Shown here: positions 9,126 through 17,908 of the stretch, one piece after another
Layout: each line of letters opens with the position of its first letter
How positions within the stretch are numbered: the first letter of the stretch is position 1
Source of the DNA: an uncultured Cyclobacteriaceae bacterium
GTDB taxonomy: Bacteria; Bacteroidota; Bacteroidia; Cytophagales; Cyclobacteriaceae
NCBI GenBank assembly: GCA_947492745.1
Contig: CANLOE010000035.1
Coordinates: forward strand, 1-57,110
DNA: 57,110 bases
Reading direction: 5' to 3'
The notes under the pieces: generated by a model
Told to the model about the DNA's origin: nothing
Database searches by the model: none
The model's input: the letters and a program-made list of their open reading frames with translations, nothing else
Made by a program: the position numbers and the translations under genes

Positions 9126-10676
9126 TCAGTATAGGTCCCAGTTTCCTTTCAAATAATAACGGTAGAGCACGGGGTGATGTATTTTATTTACCTCGGGCAC
9201 ACTACCTTGGGTAAAGTAGGTGTCTTTTCCAAAAGAGGTCATCAACTGCATGGCTTCGCGATTGATCCAGTCGGTTTGAAGGCCTTTAAAGTCCAGCTGT
9301 TGCAGTTGGGCCTTCAACGTCGTTTTTTTGGCTTTCTTTTGCCTATTGACCCCAATGATCCACCCCCACTCTCCTAGGGTAAGTACTTGATTGTGCAGCT
9401 TTGCGGTCTCGAAGCCCGCCGCTGCCATGGTGGTATCGATGCAGTGAAAAGCTTTAGTAGCATAATAGGGGCTTCCTGCCTGCGTGACCAGAATCCCTTG
9501 TGGCCTAAGATGCTTTGAACAGAGGCGGTAGAACTCATAGGTATACAGTCGGTTCAGCTCTACCGATTTAGGGTCGGGCAAATCGATGAGAATGACATCG
9601 TAATAGTCCGTACCCTGTTCTAAAAAGTGATAGCCGTCTTCGTTCACTACTGTTACTTTTGCTTTGTCAAGTGCTCCTTGGTTCAGCCGGGTCAGTACGG
9701 GATGTGTCCTTGCCAGTTCGGTCATAGCGGGGTCAAGGTCAACCACGGTCACTTTTTTCACTTGAGGATATTTCAGTACTTCCCTGACCGCGCAGCCGTC
9801 ACCACCACCAAGTATGAGTATGTTATAAGGTGTTCTGGATAAGCTCATGGCAGGATGCACCAGTGGCTCATGGTACATCTTCTCATCCAAGCTGCTGAGT
9901 TGCTGGTTGCCATTGATGAAGAGCCAGTGATGCTCTTTCCACTGAGTGATGACAATACGCTGATACTTGGTCTGCCGGGCATAAACGATTTTGTCCTTGT
10001 AGCGCTTCTGTTCTCCGAAAAGAATAATGGGTTCCGCAAAAGAGGGTCCTACGACCAGCAGAGACAGCGTCCCGGCGATAGCCATCGTTATCCCTCTTCG
10101 CTGTGCGCGGAGCAGATTTTTCCTGACAGAAACAAAAAGAACAACCGCTACCAGAAAGTTAATGGCTCCGAGCAGGAAAGGCGTATAGGTCAGGCCCAAT
10201 AACGGAAGGCCAACGAAGGCATAGAATATACCTCCTACGAGACTCCCCAGATAGTCCTTCTCCATAACGGAGGATACATTTACCTTCAACGATTCGAAGT
10301 GCTTGTTCAATCGGATGACGAGTGGTATCTCCAGTCCTATCAGCATGCCGATGATTATACTCAAGGTATAGATGATAAAACCCGTATATACCGTATAACC
10401 CGAAGAGATATAGGACATCAAAGAAGAAAAGGATACAAAGAAGGACAGGATAAACTCGATGTAAATGAACTTGACCAAAAGGTCCCCTTCCAATAGTCGG
10501 CTGAACCGACTGCCCAATCCCATGGAAAAGAGCATGACCGAAACGATCATGGTCCACTGAAAGACAGAGTCTCCCAAAAAATAGGTCGCGAGTGTGGACA
10601 GCATGTATTCCGCGACGATACCGGATAGTCCCGTAGCAAAAAGAGATAGTTTCAGAATGGGTGATTTCAATGCCAT
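9126..10676 (-). CDS. speE: membrane-anchored spermidine synthase-like aminopropyltransferase
   Basis: 516 residues in two parts. Residues 1-~215 hold about seven hydrophobic segments (for example ATGLSGIVAEYMLSTLATYFL, YTGFIIYTLSIIIGMLIGLEIPL). Residues ~220-516 form a spermidine-synthase fold with the SAM-site glycine loop LILGGGDGCAVREV (GGGDG at 290-294), the acidic loop VVDLDPAM, and YDVILIDLPDPKS, which contains the catalytic aspartate. It should transfer an aminopropyl group from decarboxylated SAM to a polyamine acceptor at the inner membrane. The adjoining speD supplies the donor. In other genomes similar membrane-fused SpeE proteins sit with speD, DUF350 and DUF4178 genes. The acceptor is unknown, so spermidine itself is inferred. 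Confidence 0.9.
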   Translation of the reverse strand: MALKSPILKLSLFATGLSGIVAEYMLSTLATYFLGDSVFQWTMIVSVMLFSMGLGSRFSRLLEGDLLVKFIYIEFILSFFVSFSSLMSYISSGYTVYTGFIIYTLSIIIGMLIGLEIPLVIRLNKHFESLKVNVSSVMEKDYLGSLVGGIFYAFVGLPLLGLTYTPFLLGAINFLVAVVLFVSVRKNLLRAQRRGITMAIAGTLSLLVVGPSFAEPIILFGEQKRYKDKIVYARQTKYQRIVITQWKEHHWLFINGNQQLSSLDEKMYHEPLVHPAMSLSRTPYNILILGGGDGCAVREVLKYPQVKKVTVVDLDPAMTELARTHPVLTRLNQGALDKAKVTVVNEDGYHFLEQGTDYYDVILIDLPDPKSVELNRLYTYEFYRLCSKHLRPQGILVTQAGSPYYATKAFHCIDTTMAAAGFETAKLHNQVLTLGEWGWIIGVNRQKKAKKTTLKAQLQQLDFKGLQTDWINREAMQLMTSFGKDTYFTQGSVPEVNKIHHPVLYRYYLKGNWDLY

Positions 10677-10766
10677 GGCTCCTATATTCGTCCCCCCATT
10701 CTTAACGATTCGTCATCATCGGTAAAAAGTTCCTGTATATTGTGCATTATACGCTACCCATCCAGA

Positions 10767-11633
10767 TTACTTACCGAAACCACCACCCCTTGACCTCAGA
10801 CTACCAGAAGAGCCATAGCGTCCGCTGGAGCGGGAAACGCTGGCACTACGGGCCACTCGGGTCCTTACCCTAGAGCGAAAGCCGCTGTCTTTATTGCTCC
10901 ATTTCGCGCTGGGGTTCGCCCTTTGGTTGAACTCACTCTGAGTACCATAATTGTATTTGCCGTTTTGTCCTACCTGACCGTAGTAACTGGAGTTTCTGGG
11001 CTTATAATTGGTGTTATAGTTGTTCCAGCTCCCATAAGAGGGGCTTCTGTGTCGGGTCCCGAACATGCCGCCCATATAGCCGAACCGAGGCAGGAAAAAC
11101 CACAATAGGCCCGGCCCCAAGAAACTATGTCTCCTGTGAGAGGTATGGCTCGTATTTGTTGCCGTACTGTCTTTACCAGTGGTGTTGCCAATACTGTCTG
11201 CCGAGGCTGTGGTATTTTCTACTTTTCTCCATTCTCCGTATTGCTCATTGCCCACAAAGCCGGCAAAGCCGGGCGGTGCTGCTGAGGTATTCGGCTTACC
11301 GTCTTCCATTCTCAATATGGACATGCCCATGTCGTTCTTATGGTCATCGAAATATACCTCGTTAACGGCATACCATTTGGAGACCTGTTGTATAAGGGTG
11401 TCTTTGTTGTCCTTGGGACGGTATACGACACTATACTTGTGTAGGTACTGGTCTTTGGCCTCGTTATAGTCCATATCCTGTAAGAGGACAGAATAGTTAT
11501 CGGTAGCTATGCCCATTTCCTTGGCAGCTTTGGCTGCGTGGTTATACTCCAGTGGGTCATTGCTCGAACAGGCCGTAAGGGCCATTAGCAAGGCTATACC
11601 GAGTATACAATGATGATATCTTATTTTTTCCAT
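10767..11633 (-). CDS. lipoprotein of the polyamine gene group
   Basis: 288 residues with a lipoprotein signal (lipobox LTAC, Cys22). The middle part is a folded domain (~25-140); residues ~140-185 are Ser/Thr/His-rich; LGPGLLWFFLPRFGYMGGMFG (~170-190) is a hydrophobic patch; the tail is rich in Tyr/Asn/Ser/Arg/Gly and ends SRGGGFGK. I do not recognise it as a named family, but lipoproteins with Gly/Arg-rich tails (for example DUF4247) occur beside speD/speE and DUF4178 in other bacteria. It ends 90 bp before speE on the same strand, so it is probably in the same operon. Role unknown; a surface or periplasmic partner of the membrane-bound aminopropyltransferase is an inference. Confidence 0.8.
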   Translation of the reverse strand: MEKIRYHHCILGIALLMALTACSSNDPLEYNHAAKAAKEMGIATDNYSVLLQDMDYNEAKDQYLHKYSVVYRPKDNKDTLIQQVSKWYAVNEVYFDDHKNDMGMSILRMEDGKPNTSAAPPGFAGFVGNEQYGEWRKVENTTASADSIGNTTGKDSTATNTSHTSHRRHSFLGPGLLWFFLPRFGYMGGMFGTRHRSPSYGSWNNYNTNYKPRNSSYYGQVGQNGKYNYGTQSEFNQRANPSAKWSNKDSGFRSRVRTRVARSASVSRSSGRYGSSGSLRSRGGGFGK

Positions 11634-11726
11634 CGTATAAATTTTTAATCTATGGCTGAACTGATTTTAGAAGTAACAAAGCGAAATCCCTATCTCATCA
11701 AAACTCCTTCAACCGTTACCCAAGAG

Positions 11727-11892
11727 TAATACAAACTTAGCTTTCAAATATCGCCTATCTTCCTGTTCATTTTGCTTCACTCTGCGTTGACAATCCTCGG
11801 GATAGCGCTGCTATCCCTGCGGTTCTCGCCTTGATTGAAACAAAATGACCCGCGGAATCTTATACGACATTTAAAACCTAAATTTGTATAAT
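11727..11892 (+). repeat. palindromic interspersed element, family B, copy 1
   Basis: About 165 bp with imperfect inverted ends (AATACAAACTTAGC at the left, reverse complement of CTAAATTTGTATAAT at the right) and a central palindrome GGGATAGCGCTGCTATCCC. Copies 2 (17562-17726, inverted) and 3 (52062-52225) are nearly the same. Its right end overlaps the 3' end of the DUF4178-like gene. Confidence 0.85.
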
Positions 11893-12402
11893 ATCGCGGA
11901 TTTCGTACGCCTCCACTACCTCACCGTAAAAAACTTCGAATTCGTCTTCGTCCCATTGTTCGATACTGAGCACATACTTTTCTGTCTTGTCATAAAAATC
12001 CCAAGCAATGAACTCTTCCCAGTTTTCCGGCTGTTGACTCAAGTCACAAAAATAGCCAAGACTTTCTTCATCGAAAAAATATCCCCGCCCATTGAAAAAT
12101 AGGCTCTTGGGCATTTCCTGCCCATCATGCAATGGTTTGGGAAGACTTTTCTCAAACTCTTCTCGCGGAATCTCTTCGTAAAAAACGACTTCGGGTTCTC
12201 CTTCCTCCTCTTCAACAGCCAAGTAACGCATCGCCTGACCATCGGACACCTTGTACTCCTTTGAAAAAGCTCCCTCTCCCCAATCGTATTCGTAGTTTTC
12301 AAGTACTGTCCAAGTGGAGTAACCGTATTTGAACGTACAACCTTTATCCAATGAATAGATGTCCGGCCGGCCCGAAGTTCCTTCACTACTTTTTCTGTTC
12401 AT
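11878..12402 (-). CDS. DUF4178-like protein
   Basis: 174 residues, acidic, cytosolic (no signal or membrane segment). The N-terminal half contains LDKGCTFKYGYSTWTVLENYEYDWGEGAFSKEYKVSDG, the kind of Gly/Tyr/Trp beta-rich pattern seen in DUF4178 proteins, which are often encoded with speD, speE and DUF350 genes. The family call rests on this pattern and on context and is moderate. The last codons (IIQI and the TAG stop) lie inside the inverted end of the family B repeat, so the C-terminus was set, or replaced, by the insertion. The gap to the next gene of the group is filled by that repeat, so co-transcription is possible but interrupted by a strong secondary structure. Confidence 0.65.
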   Translation of the reverse strand: MNRKSSEGTSGRPDIYSLDKGCTFKYGYSTWTVLENYEYDWGEGAFSKEYKVSDGQAMRYLAVEEEEGEPEVVFYEEIPREEFEKSLPKPLHDGQEMPKSLFFNGRGYFFDEESLGYFCDLSQQPENWEEFIAWDFYDKTEKYVLSIEQWDEDEFEVFYGEVVEAYEIRDIIQI

Positions 12403-12432
12403 AGCACTGTCCTGTATACCAAAATTTGAATA

Positions 12433-12520
12433 TAGCTATTTTAACTCAAAATAATCAATAGCCTTCCTATTACGAGCGTAAATTACTTCAAAATCAGTAG
12501 TTTTATGCTGCGCAGGTTTA
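12433..12520. repeat. copy 1 of an ~80-bp direct repeat (half of a family A-type element)
   Basis: AACTCAAAATAATCAATAG is followed by CTTCCTATTACGAGCG and TTTTATGCTGCGCAGGTTT. It matches 13570-13655 almost base for base. Here only this arm is present, without the opposite inverted end. The gap 12403-12609 holds nothing else. Confidence 0.75.
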
Positions 12521-12609
12521 ATGTATATTTTTCAAATCATCCCACAATTCTCTTCGGCCCTACTCCCAAGAGCTTAGCACATTCCCAATCGATAGACTTC
12601 CCCGTATTC

Positions 12610-13290
12610 CTATACTGTCGGATTTTCTCGAAAACGGTTGAAGATCTTCTGCCGATAAAAAGTAGTCGTTATAATGTCATCCTCACAAATGACCGTTTCC
12701 ATAGCTTTGGAATCACTACTTTCATTTTCCAGTCCTTGGTAAACACTGAGGTAATCCGTATTCAGGTCGACATCCATCGTATCTGTTCTGTATCCACTAT
12801 AAAAAGGAAGTATCCTGATGTAGGATTGGCCTTGCGGCTCGTTCAGTTCCACCACTATACCTACGTATACCTTTCCATTTCTCAGGGTAATCATAAGTAG
12901 TTCCTCATCGAAAAAACTTTTCATCAGGTCCTGTTGCATGGAATTTCCTGCCATTTTGATGGCCTTGGCCAAGTATAGGCCCTCCCTTTTCCTATATAGG
13001 AAATTGAAAACATGGGTCGAAATCACTGAAAATAGGCAAGCAAAGAGAAAAGTATGAAAAAAAGGAACAGTCACAGGAATGAATTTCAGGCGGGCTACTG
13101 GACCGGGGAAGTAACTTTTCAAAAAAATACTGGACAGATACGTTGGGAGAATGAATATAAAACCCTTGATTGCGGAATCAAAAATCAGCCTTTGTCGCTC
13201 TGTTCTTTTATAGTGATGTTTGACTCCTATGCATCTTGTCAGGTAATAGTACCCTCCCAGGATAGGCATCAACAATATGCTCCAGCTCAA
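12610..13290 (-). CDS. membrane protein with C-terminal Sm/SH3-like domain
   Basis: 226 residues from a TTG start. Hydrophobic segments are seen near the N-terminus, at SAIKGFIFILPTYLSSIFL and at FFHTFLFACLFSVISTHVFNFLY, so about three helices anchor it in the inner membrane. The C-terminal part has LMITLRNGKVYVGIVVELNEPQGQSYIRILPFYSGYR, a small beta-barrel pattern like Sm/SH3 domains found in other proteins of unknown function. The upstream small gene overlaps its TTG by the four bases TTGA, which supports coupled translation and this start. It lies between two copies of an ~80-bp repeat (12433 and 13570). I do not know its function. Confidence 0.65.
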   Translation of the reverse strand: MSWSILLMPILGGYYYLTRCIGVKHHYKRTERQRLIFDSAIKGFIFILPTYLSSIFLKSYFPGPVARLKFIPVTVPFFHTFLFACLFSVISTHVFNFLYRKREGLYLAKAIKMAGNSMQQDLMKSFFDEELLMITLRNGKVYVGIVVELNEPQGQSYIRILPFYSGYRTDTMDVDLNTDYLSVYQGLENESSDSKAMETVICEDDIITTTFYRQKIFNRFRENPTV

Positions 13291-13436
13291 CTATTTTTTG
13301 GTATCGGTTCTAGATTTTTCAACAAGGCCTGCACTTTGTCCGATCGGATCACGTTTATGGAATCGGTTTTGAATGTACCGGATTTGGTGATTTTATATTT
13401 ACCGCTCAATAATTTTTCCTTAAGTTCTTTTTTCAT
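13287..13436 (-). CDS. small 49-residue basic protein
   Basis: ATG start, reading MKKELKEKLLSGKYKITKSG at the N-terminus and ending LEPIPKNS, then TGA. The stop overlaps the TTG start of the membrane-protein gene (TTGA), a common arrangement for coupled genes. No domain is recognised; it is rich in lysine and likely cytosolic. The gene is supported by the overlap and by plausible composition only. Confidence 0.5.
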   Translation of the reverse strand: MKKELKEKLLSGKYKITKSGTFKTDSINVIRSDKVQALLKNLEPIPKNS

Positions 13437-13576
13437 ATCCTACAAAAAAGTAAGTCTTATTATAATCAATACTCTTTGAAAGTCCAAACCAAGGCATCGA
13501 TATTTCCATCATCTCAAGAAAAACCGATCCTTCCACTGATTCGGGAGGGCCGGCTTTTCATGAAACAAATCGCTAT

Positions 13577-13828
13577 AAACCCAAAATAATCAATAGTCTT
13601 CCTATTACGAGCGTAAATTACTTCAAAATCAGTAGTTTTATGCTGCCCAGGTTTGACTCATTATATCGATTGATCTAGTTCGCTCATTGGATTGATTTTT
13701 AATGGTGTTCATGAACCTGCGGTTTCAAAGGCATTCGTCGAATCTTCGATGTAAGCCTCCTCAACTAGACCGCTGCTTTTATTGCAATTATTCCATCGTC
13801 ACGAAATCCTATTGATCAATTTGGGATA
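13577..13828. repeat. palindromic element with AACCCAAAAT ends
   Basis: The left end AACCCAAAATAATCAATAG and the right end TATTGATCAATTTGGGAT are inverted relatives of the ends at 32259-32428. The left ~80 bp duplicate 12433-12520. The inside is longer and diverged. The rest of the gap 13437-14027 shows no gene. Confidence 0.65.
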
Positions 13829-14027
13829 AAGTAAATTGGGCCTTTTCTTCCGGGTACAGATCAGTCTTGTTCTGCCCTGATTTTGACTTTTTCTACTGAC
13901 GTAACCTTGGCCATGCCATTCAAAAAAGGCTGTTCCAGGGTAAAAAATCTTTTATTTTCGCCTCAACCCAAAATAAAAACCCAAATCACTTCTATTGCCA
14001 TTTACGGATTTTGCTAACTCTTTTTCT

Positions 14028-16517
14028 TCATTTTCGCTGTTTTTTCCTTAGTCCCTTTCTCAGCCCCAGGTTCAGCCCTATCAGAAAGGGCCGAAAACCG
14101 TATACCGATGATTTATTGTAGAATGAGTTCAGGGAATAGGAAACATAGGGTCCTGCGCTAAGTTGCCATCCTGCGGACAGTGAGTATAGGTGCTCCCAGT
14201 GCAGGTCCACGGAGAGCGTATAGGGGGCATTCTCCAATAGGTGGCCTTCTACACCAGTCGTGAAACGGTCCTGCTTCAGATGACCTACGGAGGCCCCCAA
14301 TCCCAATCGCTGCACATGTCCTATGTCGCTGAGGATATACGTCCCCCCAACACTGATGCCCAGTGCCCTGCTTCTACTTTCCATACGGTTGTCTTGGTCC
14401 TCACTGAATCCGACCACTTCCAAACTGTACTTGTCGGTACGCTTTACTTCCAATCGGTCGGACAGAATGTTGCTATAGGTGTATTCGACATAGGAATTGT
14501 AAGCAGTGTAGCTGAGCTTACCAAAGAGCGATAACTTATCACCAAGCTTTTTCTCTAGGTACACTTGGGCGGAAAAAGAAGAATTTCTCCTTGAGATTTC
14601 ATTCTTATTGTTCAATCGCTTCAGGTAAATAAGGTCTTCTTCAGGATTCAGCCTTTTGAAAAGGTATCTTGGACCTACTGTCAGACCTATGGCCCAGCCT
14701 GTCTCTTCGGTTTCTCCTTTTTCATCGCGCTCACGAAGACCTTTGGGTATCGTCTCCTCCTCTTTCTCGGGCTTCTCTATCTTGGCCATCTTCTCTTCGA
14801 CAGTATCGGCCACCAAGGGTCCCTGGTTCGTTCTTTTTGCTTTTTGTGGGATGACTTTTGTGTTATCTTTCGCTTTTTTCGGAGCGGATATAGGGCTGCT
14901 ACCGCCATTCCCTGCCACTGCCCCATGTGATGCTTCACTTGCCCGGTCCCACTCCTCAGGGGGAAGCCTATTGAGAGTACCGGTCTTCCCCTTTATAGCA
15001 CTATCGGTCTGTACTTCAGGGGACGCAGGGGAAGGCGTAGCTTGCAGCCGCCCGGATTCCTGCTTCGACCGTTGAACGGCTTTGCCATGAGGTACTTTTA
15101 GGATGTCCCTTTCATTTTTCGGTAAAGTAACCACTTCCTCCGAGTCGGTGCTCGCTGTCGCTTTCCGGTTTTCCCCGATGGGAAGGGTACCTTGGGCTTC
15201 CTTGGACGGAATATCTGCTGTCCCTGCCCATCGGGCATCGGGCATCGTCTCTTCTTTTGCATGTTGGTCGGGAACAGGGGTACTTGCCATTGTTTCCAAA
15301 GGAAGTGGCCCTTCATGGGTGTCTGTGGCGGTTTCCCTTTTACTGCCTTCACTCTTGGACTCGGTAATTTTAGCATCCTTTGCCCTTGTGGATATGTTCC
15401 CGTTCTTGGTCAGCGTAGCGTTTGGTGTATCGTTGCCTTGACGGATTATGATGTCATGAAAAGTACTTTCCTCGGATATTTCCGATGCCTCCGAAGTCTT
15501 TGGGAACGATGGTTCTTCGCCGTGGCGGTTCATCCCCTGTCTTTCTTTGGCAACTGCCCTATTGGCAAACAAGGTTTCCGTTCTGTCGTCCATAGACTCT
15601 CCCATAACGGTAGTAGTTTCTTTGCCCTCGACATTTTCTCCATCCACAAGGCCTAAACCTGTGGTTACTCCTGTGGGTGAAGCCTTCGTACCTGACTTAT
15701 CCCAAAGAAGTGGTACAGCGGATTGGTCGGAGGCTACTCTTTCCCTATTTCTCTCCGGTTTGGTATACGGGTATCTGGTTTTCTGTTTCTGAACATTTGT
15801 AGTTGTGGGTTCGATGGCTCCTTTTCCAGAAGACGGGATTCCCGAGAGGGTATTCCCATCGGCCACAGGTACTGTTTTTTGTCCTGTACCGGAGTCTTTC
15901 GGAAGTGCTGTTTTGCCAAGTCGTTGTTTTCTTTCCGGCTTACGGTCAGAGGCAAGGTGCGATGGTTCCCTATAGTCCTGTAACTTCCTGTCTTCGGAGC
16001 GTGTACCGTTCTTCTTTTCCATGGAAGCTCCGCCGGACTCTGTAGCCCTGTACTGAGGTGTATTTCCATGGTTTACGGCATCGTCTTTCTCTTTCCACTC
16101 CCCATTGCTGTCCCTGAACATGTAAGTGGGTTCTACGTTTGTTAAAGAAGGTCCATGGGCCTCCTCTGCTCGCCCGGGGACTTGGGCATCCTCCAGTGCG
16201 GGATACCTCGACTTCGGGAACATTTGGCCGTGGACTTCATCCAGCCCTACTTGTCCTGTGTCTTCCTGGTGGGCATACTTCGCCGGTCTCCATAGTAGAG
16301 CGGTGGTATACTCGGGCAGTAACAGGGCTGTGGTGGTCCCCAATAACACTATGAGCGCTATGGCCGCATAGCGGTAGCGGTATATTTCACGCTGCTTTCG
16401 CCGGTCCAGTTCCCTTGAGATATCCTGCCAAGCATCAAACTCGGGCGGCTCATTGTAATGCGGCATCTCTTTCGAGAACTTGGATTCGAGGAAATCCTCA
16501 GATGATCGATTTTTCAT
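14028..16517 (-). CDS. dual membrane-spanning anti-sigma factor with C-terminal beta-barrel
   Basis: 829 residues. Residues ~1-45 (DFLESKFSKEMPHYNEPPEFDAW ...) are a charged cytosolic segment fit to bind a sigma factor. Residues ~45-68 (YAAIALIVLLGTTTALLLPEY) are one inner-membrane helix. Residues ~70-600 are a low-complexity Lys/Glu/Ser/Thr/Pro linker long enough to cross the periplasm. Residues ~610-829 (GWAIGLTVGPRYLFKR ... FRPFLIGLNLGLRKGL) alternate in the manner of an eight-strand outer-membrane barrel. This layout matches the dual membrane-spanning anti-sigma (Dma) proteins known from Bacteroides, which link outer-membrane state to an ECF sigma factor. The ATG overlaps the end of the sigma gene by 20 bases. 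An intact barrel and helix suggest it works. Confidence 0.82.
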   Translation of the reverse strand: MKNRSSEDFLESKFSKEMPHYNEPPEFDAWQDISRELDRRKQREIYRYRYAAIALIVLLGTTTALLLPEYTTALLWRPAKYAHQEDTGQVGLDEVHGQMFPKSRYPALEDAQVPGRAEEAHGPSLTNVEPTYMFRDSNGEWKEKDDAVNHGNTPQYRATESGGASMEKKNGTRSEDRKLQDYREPSHLASDRKPERKQRLGKTALPKDSGTGQKTVPVADGNTLSGIPSSGKGAIEPTTTNVQKQKTRYPYTKPERNRERVASDQSAVPLLWDKSGTKASPTGVTTGLGLVDGENVEGKETTTVMGESMDDRTETLFANRAVAKERQGMNRHGEEPSFPKTSEASEISEESTFHDIIIRQGNDTPNATLTKNGNISTRAKDAKITESKSEGSKRETATDTHEGPLPLETMASTPVPDQHAKEETMPDARWAGTADIPSKEAQGTLPIGENRKATASTDSEEVVTLPKNERDILKVPHGKAVQRSKQESGRLQATPSPASPEVQTDSAIKGKTGTLNRLPPEEWDRASEASHGAVAGNGGSSPISAPKKAKDNTKVIPQKAKRTNQGPLVADTVEEKMAKIEKPEKEEETIPKGLRERDEKGETEETGWAIGLTVGPRYLFKRLNPEEDLIYLKRLNNKNEISRRNSSFSAQVYLEKKLGDKLSLFGKLSYTAYNSYVEYTYSNILSDRLEVKRTDKYSLEVVGFSEDQDNRMESRSRALGISVGGTYILSDIGHVQRLGLGASVGHLKQDRFTTGVEGHLLENAPYTLSVDLHWEHLYSLSAGWQLSAGPYVSYSLNSFYNKSSVYGFRPFLIGLNLGLRKGLRKKQRK

Positions 16518-17049
16518 AACTCGAATGTGCTTTTGACTTTAACTGATTTCTTAATAGCTGTTTCGCTCTCGATAGCTGCGACTTGGATGTACCCTCGGAG
16601 ATTCCCAGTTTATCGGCTATCTCCCGGTGGTTGAACCCTTCTATGACATACATGCTGAACACCATTTTGTACCCTAGGGGCAACCCGTCGATGAGCGCCA
16701 TCATCTCTTGCATCCCAAGGTCATTGAGGATATGGTCATGGTCCCGGTTGGCTACGGATACCTCTTCCGTACTGAGTCCATAGAAGTGCTTTTTGTGCTT
16801 TTTGAAATAGTTGATGGCGGTATTGACCGTGACCCGTGCTACCCAAGCGTCCATGTTCTGTATGTCCTTTTGTGTCTTCATGGAGAGGAATATACTGACA
16901 AAGGCCTCTTGCATGACGTCTTTGGCATTTTCCTTATCGGAAGCATAACGCCTACAGATACCCATGACCTTTGGGGCATAATGGCGATAGAACTGCTCTT
17001 GCGCATTTCTATCCCCTCTTATACAATTCTCTATCCATTCTTCCTTCAT
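16498..17049 (-). CDS. ECF RNA polymerase sigma factor
   Basis: 183 residues from the ATG at 17049 (an upstream in-frame ATG at 17115 would add 22). The shorter start is chosen because the paralogous gene at 24293-24844 has exactly the same length from its only ATG. Region 2 is seen in FYRHYAPKVMGICRRYASDKENAKDVMQEAF, and region 4 in LPLGYKMVFSMYVIEGFNHREIADKLGISEGTSKSQLSRAKQLLR, with its helix-turn-helix. It recruits RNA polymerase to alternative promoters and should be held inactive by the product of the overlapping downstream anti-sigma/barrel gene. Its targets are not visible here. Confidence 0.95.
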   Translation of the reverse strand: MKEEWIENCIRGDRNAQEQFYRHYAPKVMGICRRYASDKENAKDVMQEAFVSIFLSMKTQKDIQNMDAWVARVTVNTAINYFKKHKKHFYGLSTEEVSVANRDHDHILNDLGMQEMMALIDGLPLGYKMVFSMYVIEGFNHREIADKLGISEGTSKSQLSRAKQLLRNQLKSKAHSSYEKSII

Positions 17050-17105
17050 AGATGGGGTCTGTCTACTTTGCGGTAAATGGCCATCATTTGATGACCTGTC
17101 CTGAT

Positions 17106-17330
17106 TTATGACCATTCCCTGACCTCCTCATGATTGGCACACAAATCACCCGTGCTGTTAAAAAAACGGCCCGCTTTGTGGATGAGGTCCACATGATGGG
17201 TACCGGTAAGTGTACCGTAAGTACCTTCACAGGGAATCACTTCCTCCAAATGGGGGAAAAATTCGGCACCGACACCCATGGTACATGTCAAATACCTGAT
17301 GTGAATATTCCGGAGATAGTTCAATTTCAT
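17106..17330 (-). CDS. possible small protein upstream of the sigma gene
   Basis: 74 codons from an ATG at 17330, ending just before the sigma gene and overlapping its possible longer start. It contains three or four cysteines and histidines but no recognisable motif, signal or membrane helix. No counterpart was noticed upstream of the paralogous sigma gene. It may be only a chance reading frame. Confidence 0.25.
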   Translation of the reverse strand: MKLNYLRNIHIRYLTCTMGVGAEFFPHLEEVIPCEGTYGTLTGTHHVDLIHKAGRFFNSTGDLCANHEEVREWS

Positions 17331-17561
17331 CTTTTTGGGTTTGTTCTTATCGTTAAAAAAGGTTCGGCACATTGCCTACAACTATAGGTATGCATTTGAA
17401 GGGCAAAGACTTCATCATACGTCCATGAAATTATAATAAAGCGCAATGCTATTTATTATTTAAATATTAACAGGTATTTAAACACTATTTTAGAGTAAAA
17501 TAAAAAATGAGACCTTTTTCATTTTCTTCCCGAGTCACCAGATCGGTGTTCTCGCTCTGTC

Positions 17562-17726
17562 TTATACAAATTTGGGGTTTCAAGTGTCGTATAAGATTCC
17601 GCGGTTCATTTTTTTTCAATCAAGGCGAGAACCGCAGGGATAGCAGCGCTATCCCGAGGATTGTCAACGCAGAGTGAAGCATAATGAACAGGAAGATAGG
17701 CGATTTTAAAAGCTAAGTTTGTATTA
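17562..17726 (-). repeat. palindromic interspersed element, family B, copy 2
   Basis: The inverted-orientation copy of 11727-11892: it starts TTATACAAATTTGGGG, has the centre GGGATAGCAGCGCTATCCC and ends CTAAGTTTGTATTA. The flanking gap 17331-17908 is AT-rich and holds nothing else but the terminator at 17791. Confidence 0.85.
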
Positions 17727-17790
17727 CATGGCATGGTCAACTTCACCAAGCATCAAGCTAAGTAGGTCTATCCGACTTCGAAGCTATAAA

Positions 17791-17819
17791 GGACCGCTTG
17801 CCCTATGGTCAAGCGGTCC
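17791..17819 (-). terminator. terminator hairpin after lipoprotein gene 1
   Basis: Stem GGACCGCTTG/CAAGCGGTCC (17791-17800 with 17810-17819), followed on the minus strand by TTTATAG. It lies about 90 bp past the stop at 17909. The T-run is short. Confidence 0.6.
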
Positions 17820-17908
17820 CCTGTATTCCATTTACCATGGGCCATCTCCAGTGTACTGATCCTCTTTCTATTGCGGGAATCGACTTGGATCAGTCGGGTC
17901 GGAGGGTA

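Noticed and set aside
17130-17387. Plus-strand frame upstream of the sigma gene
   Set aside because: Antisense to another weak frame, with no recognisable feature; neither is well supported.
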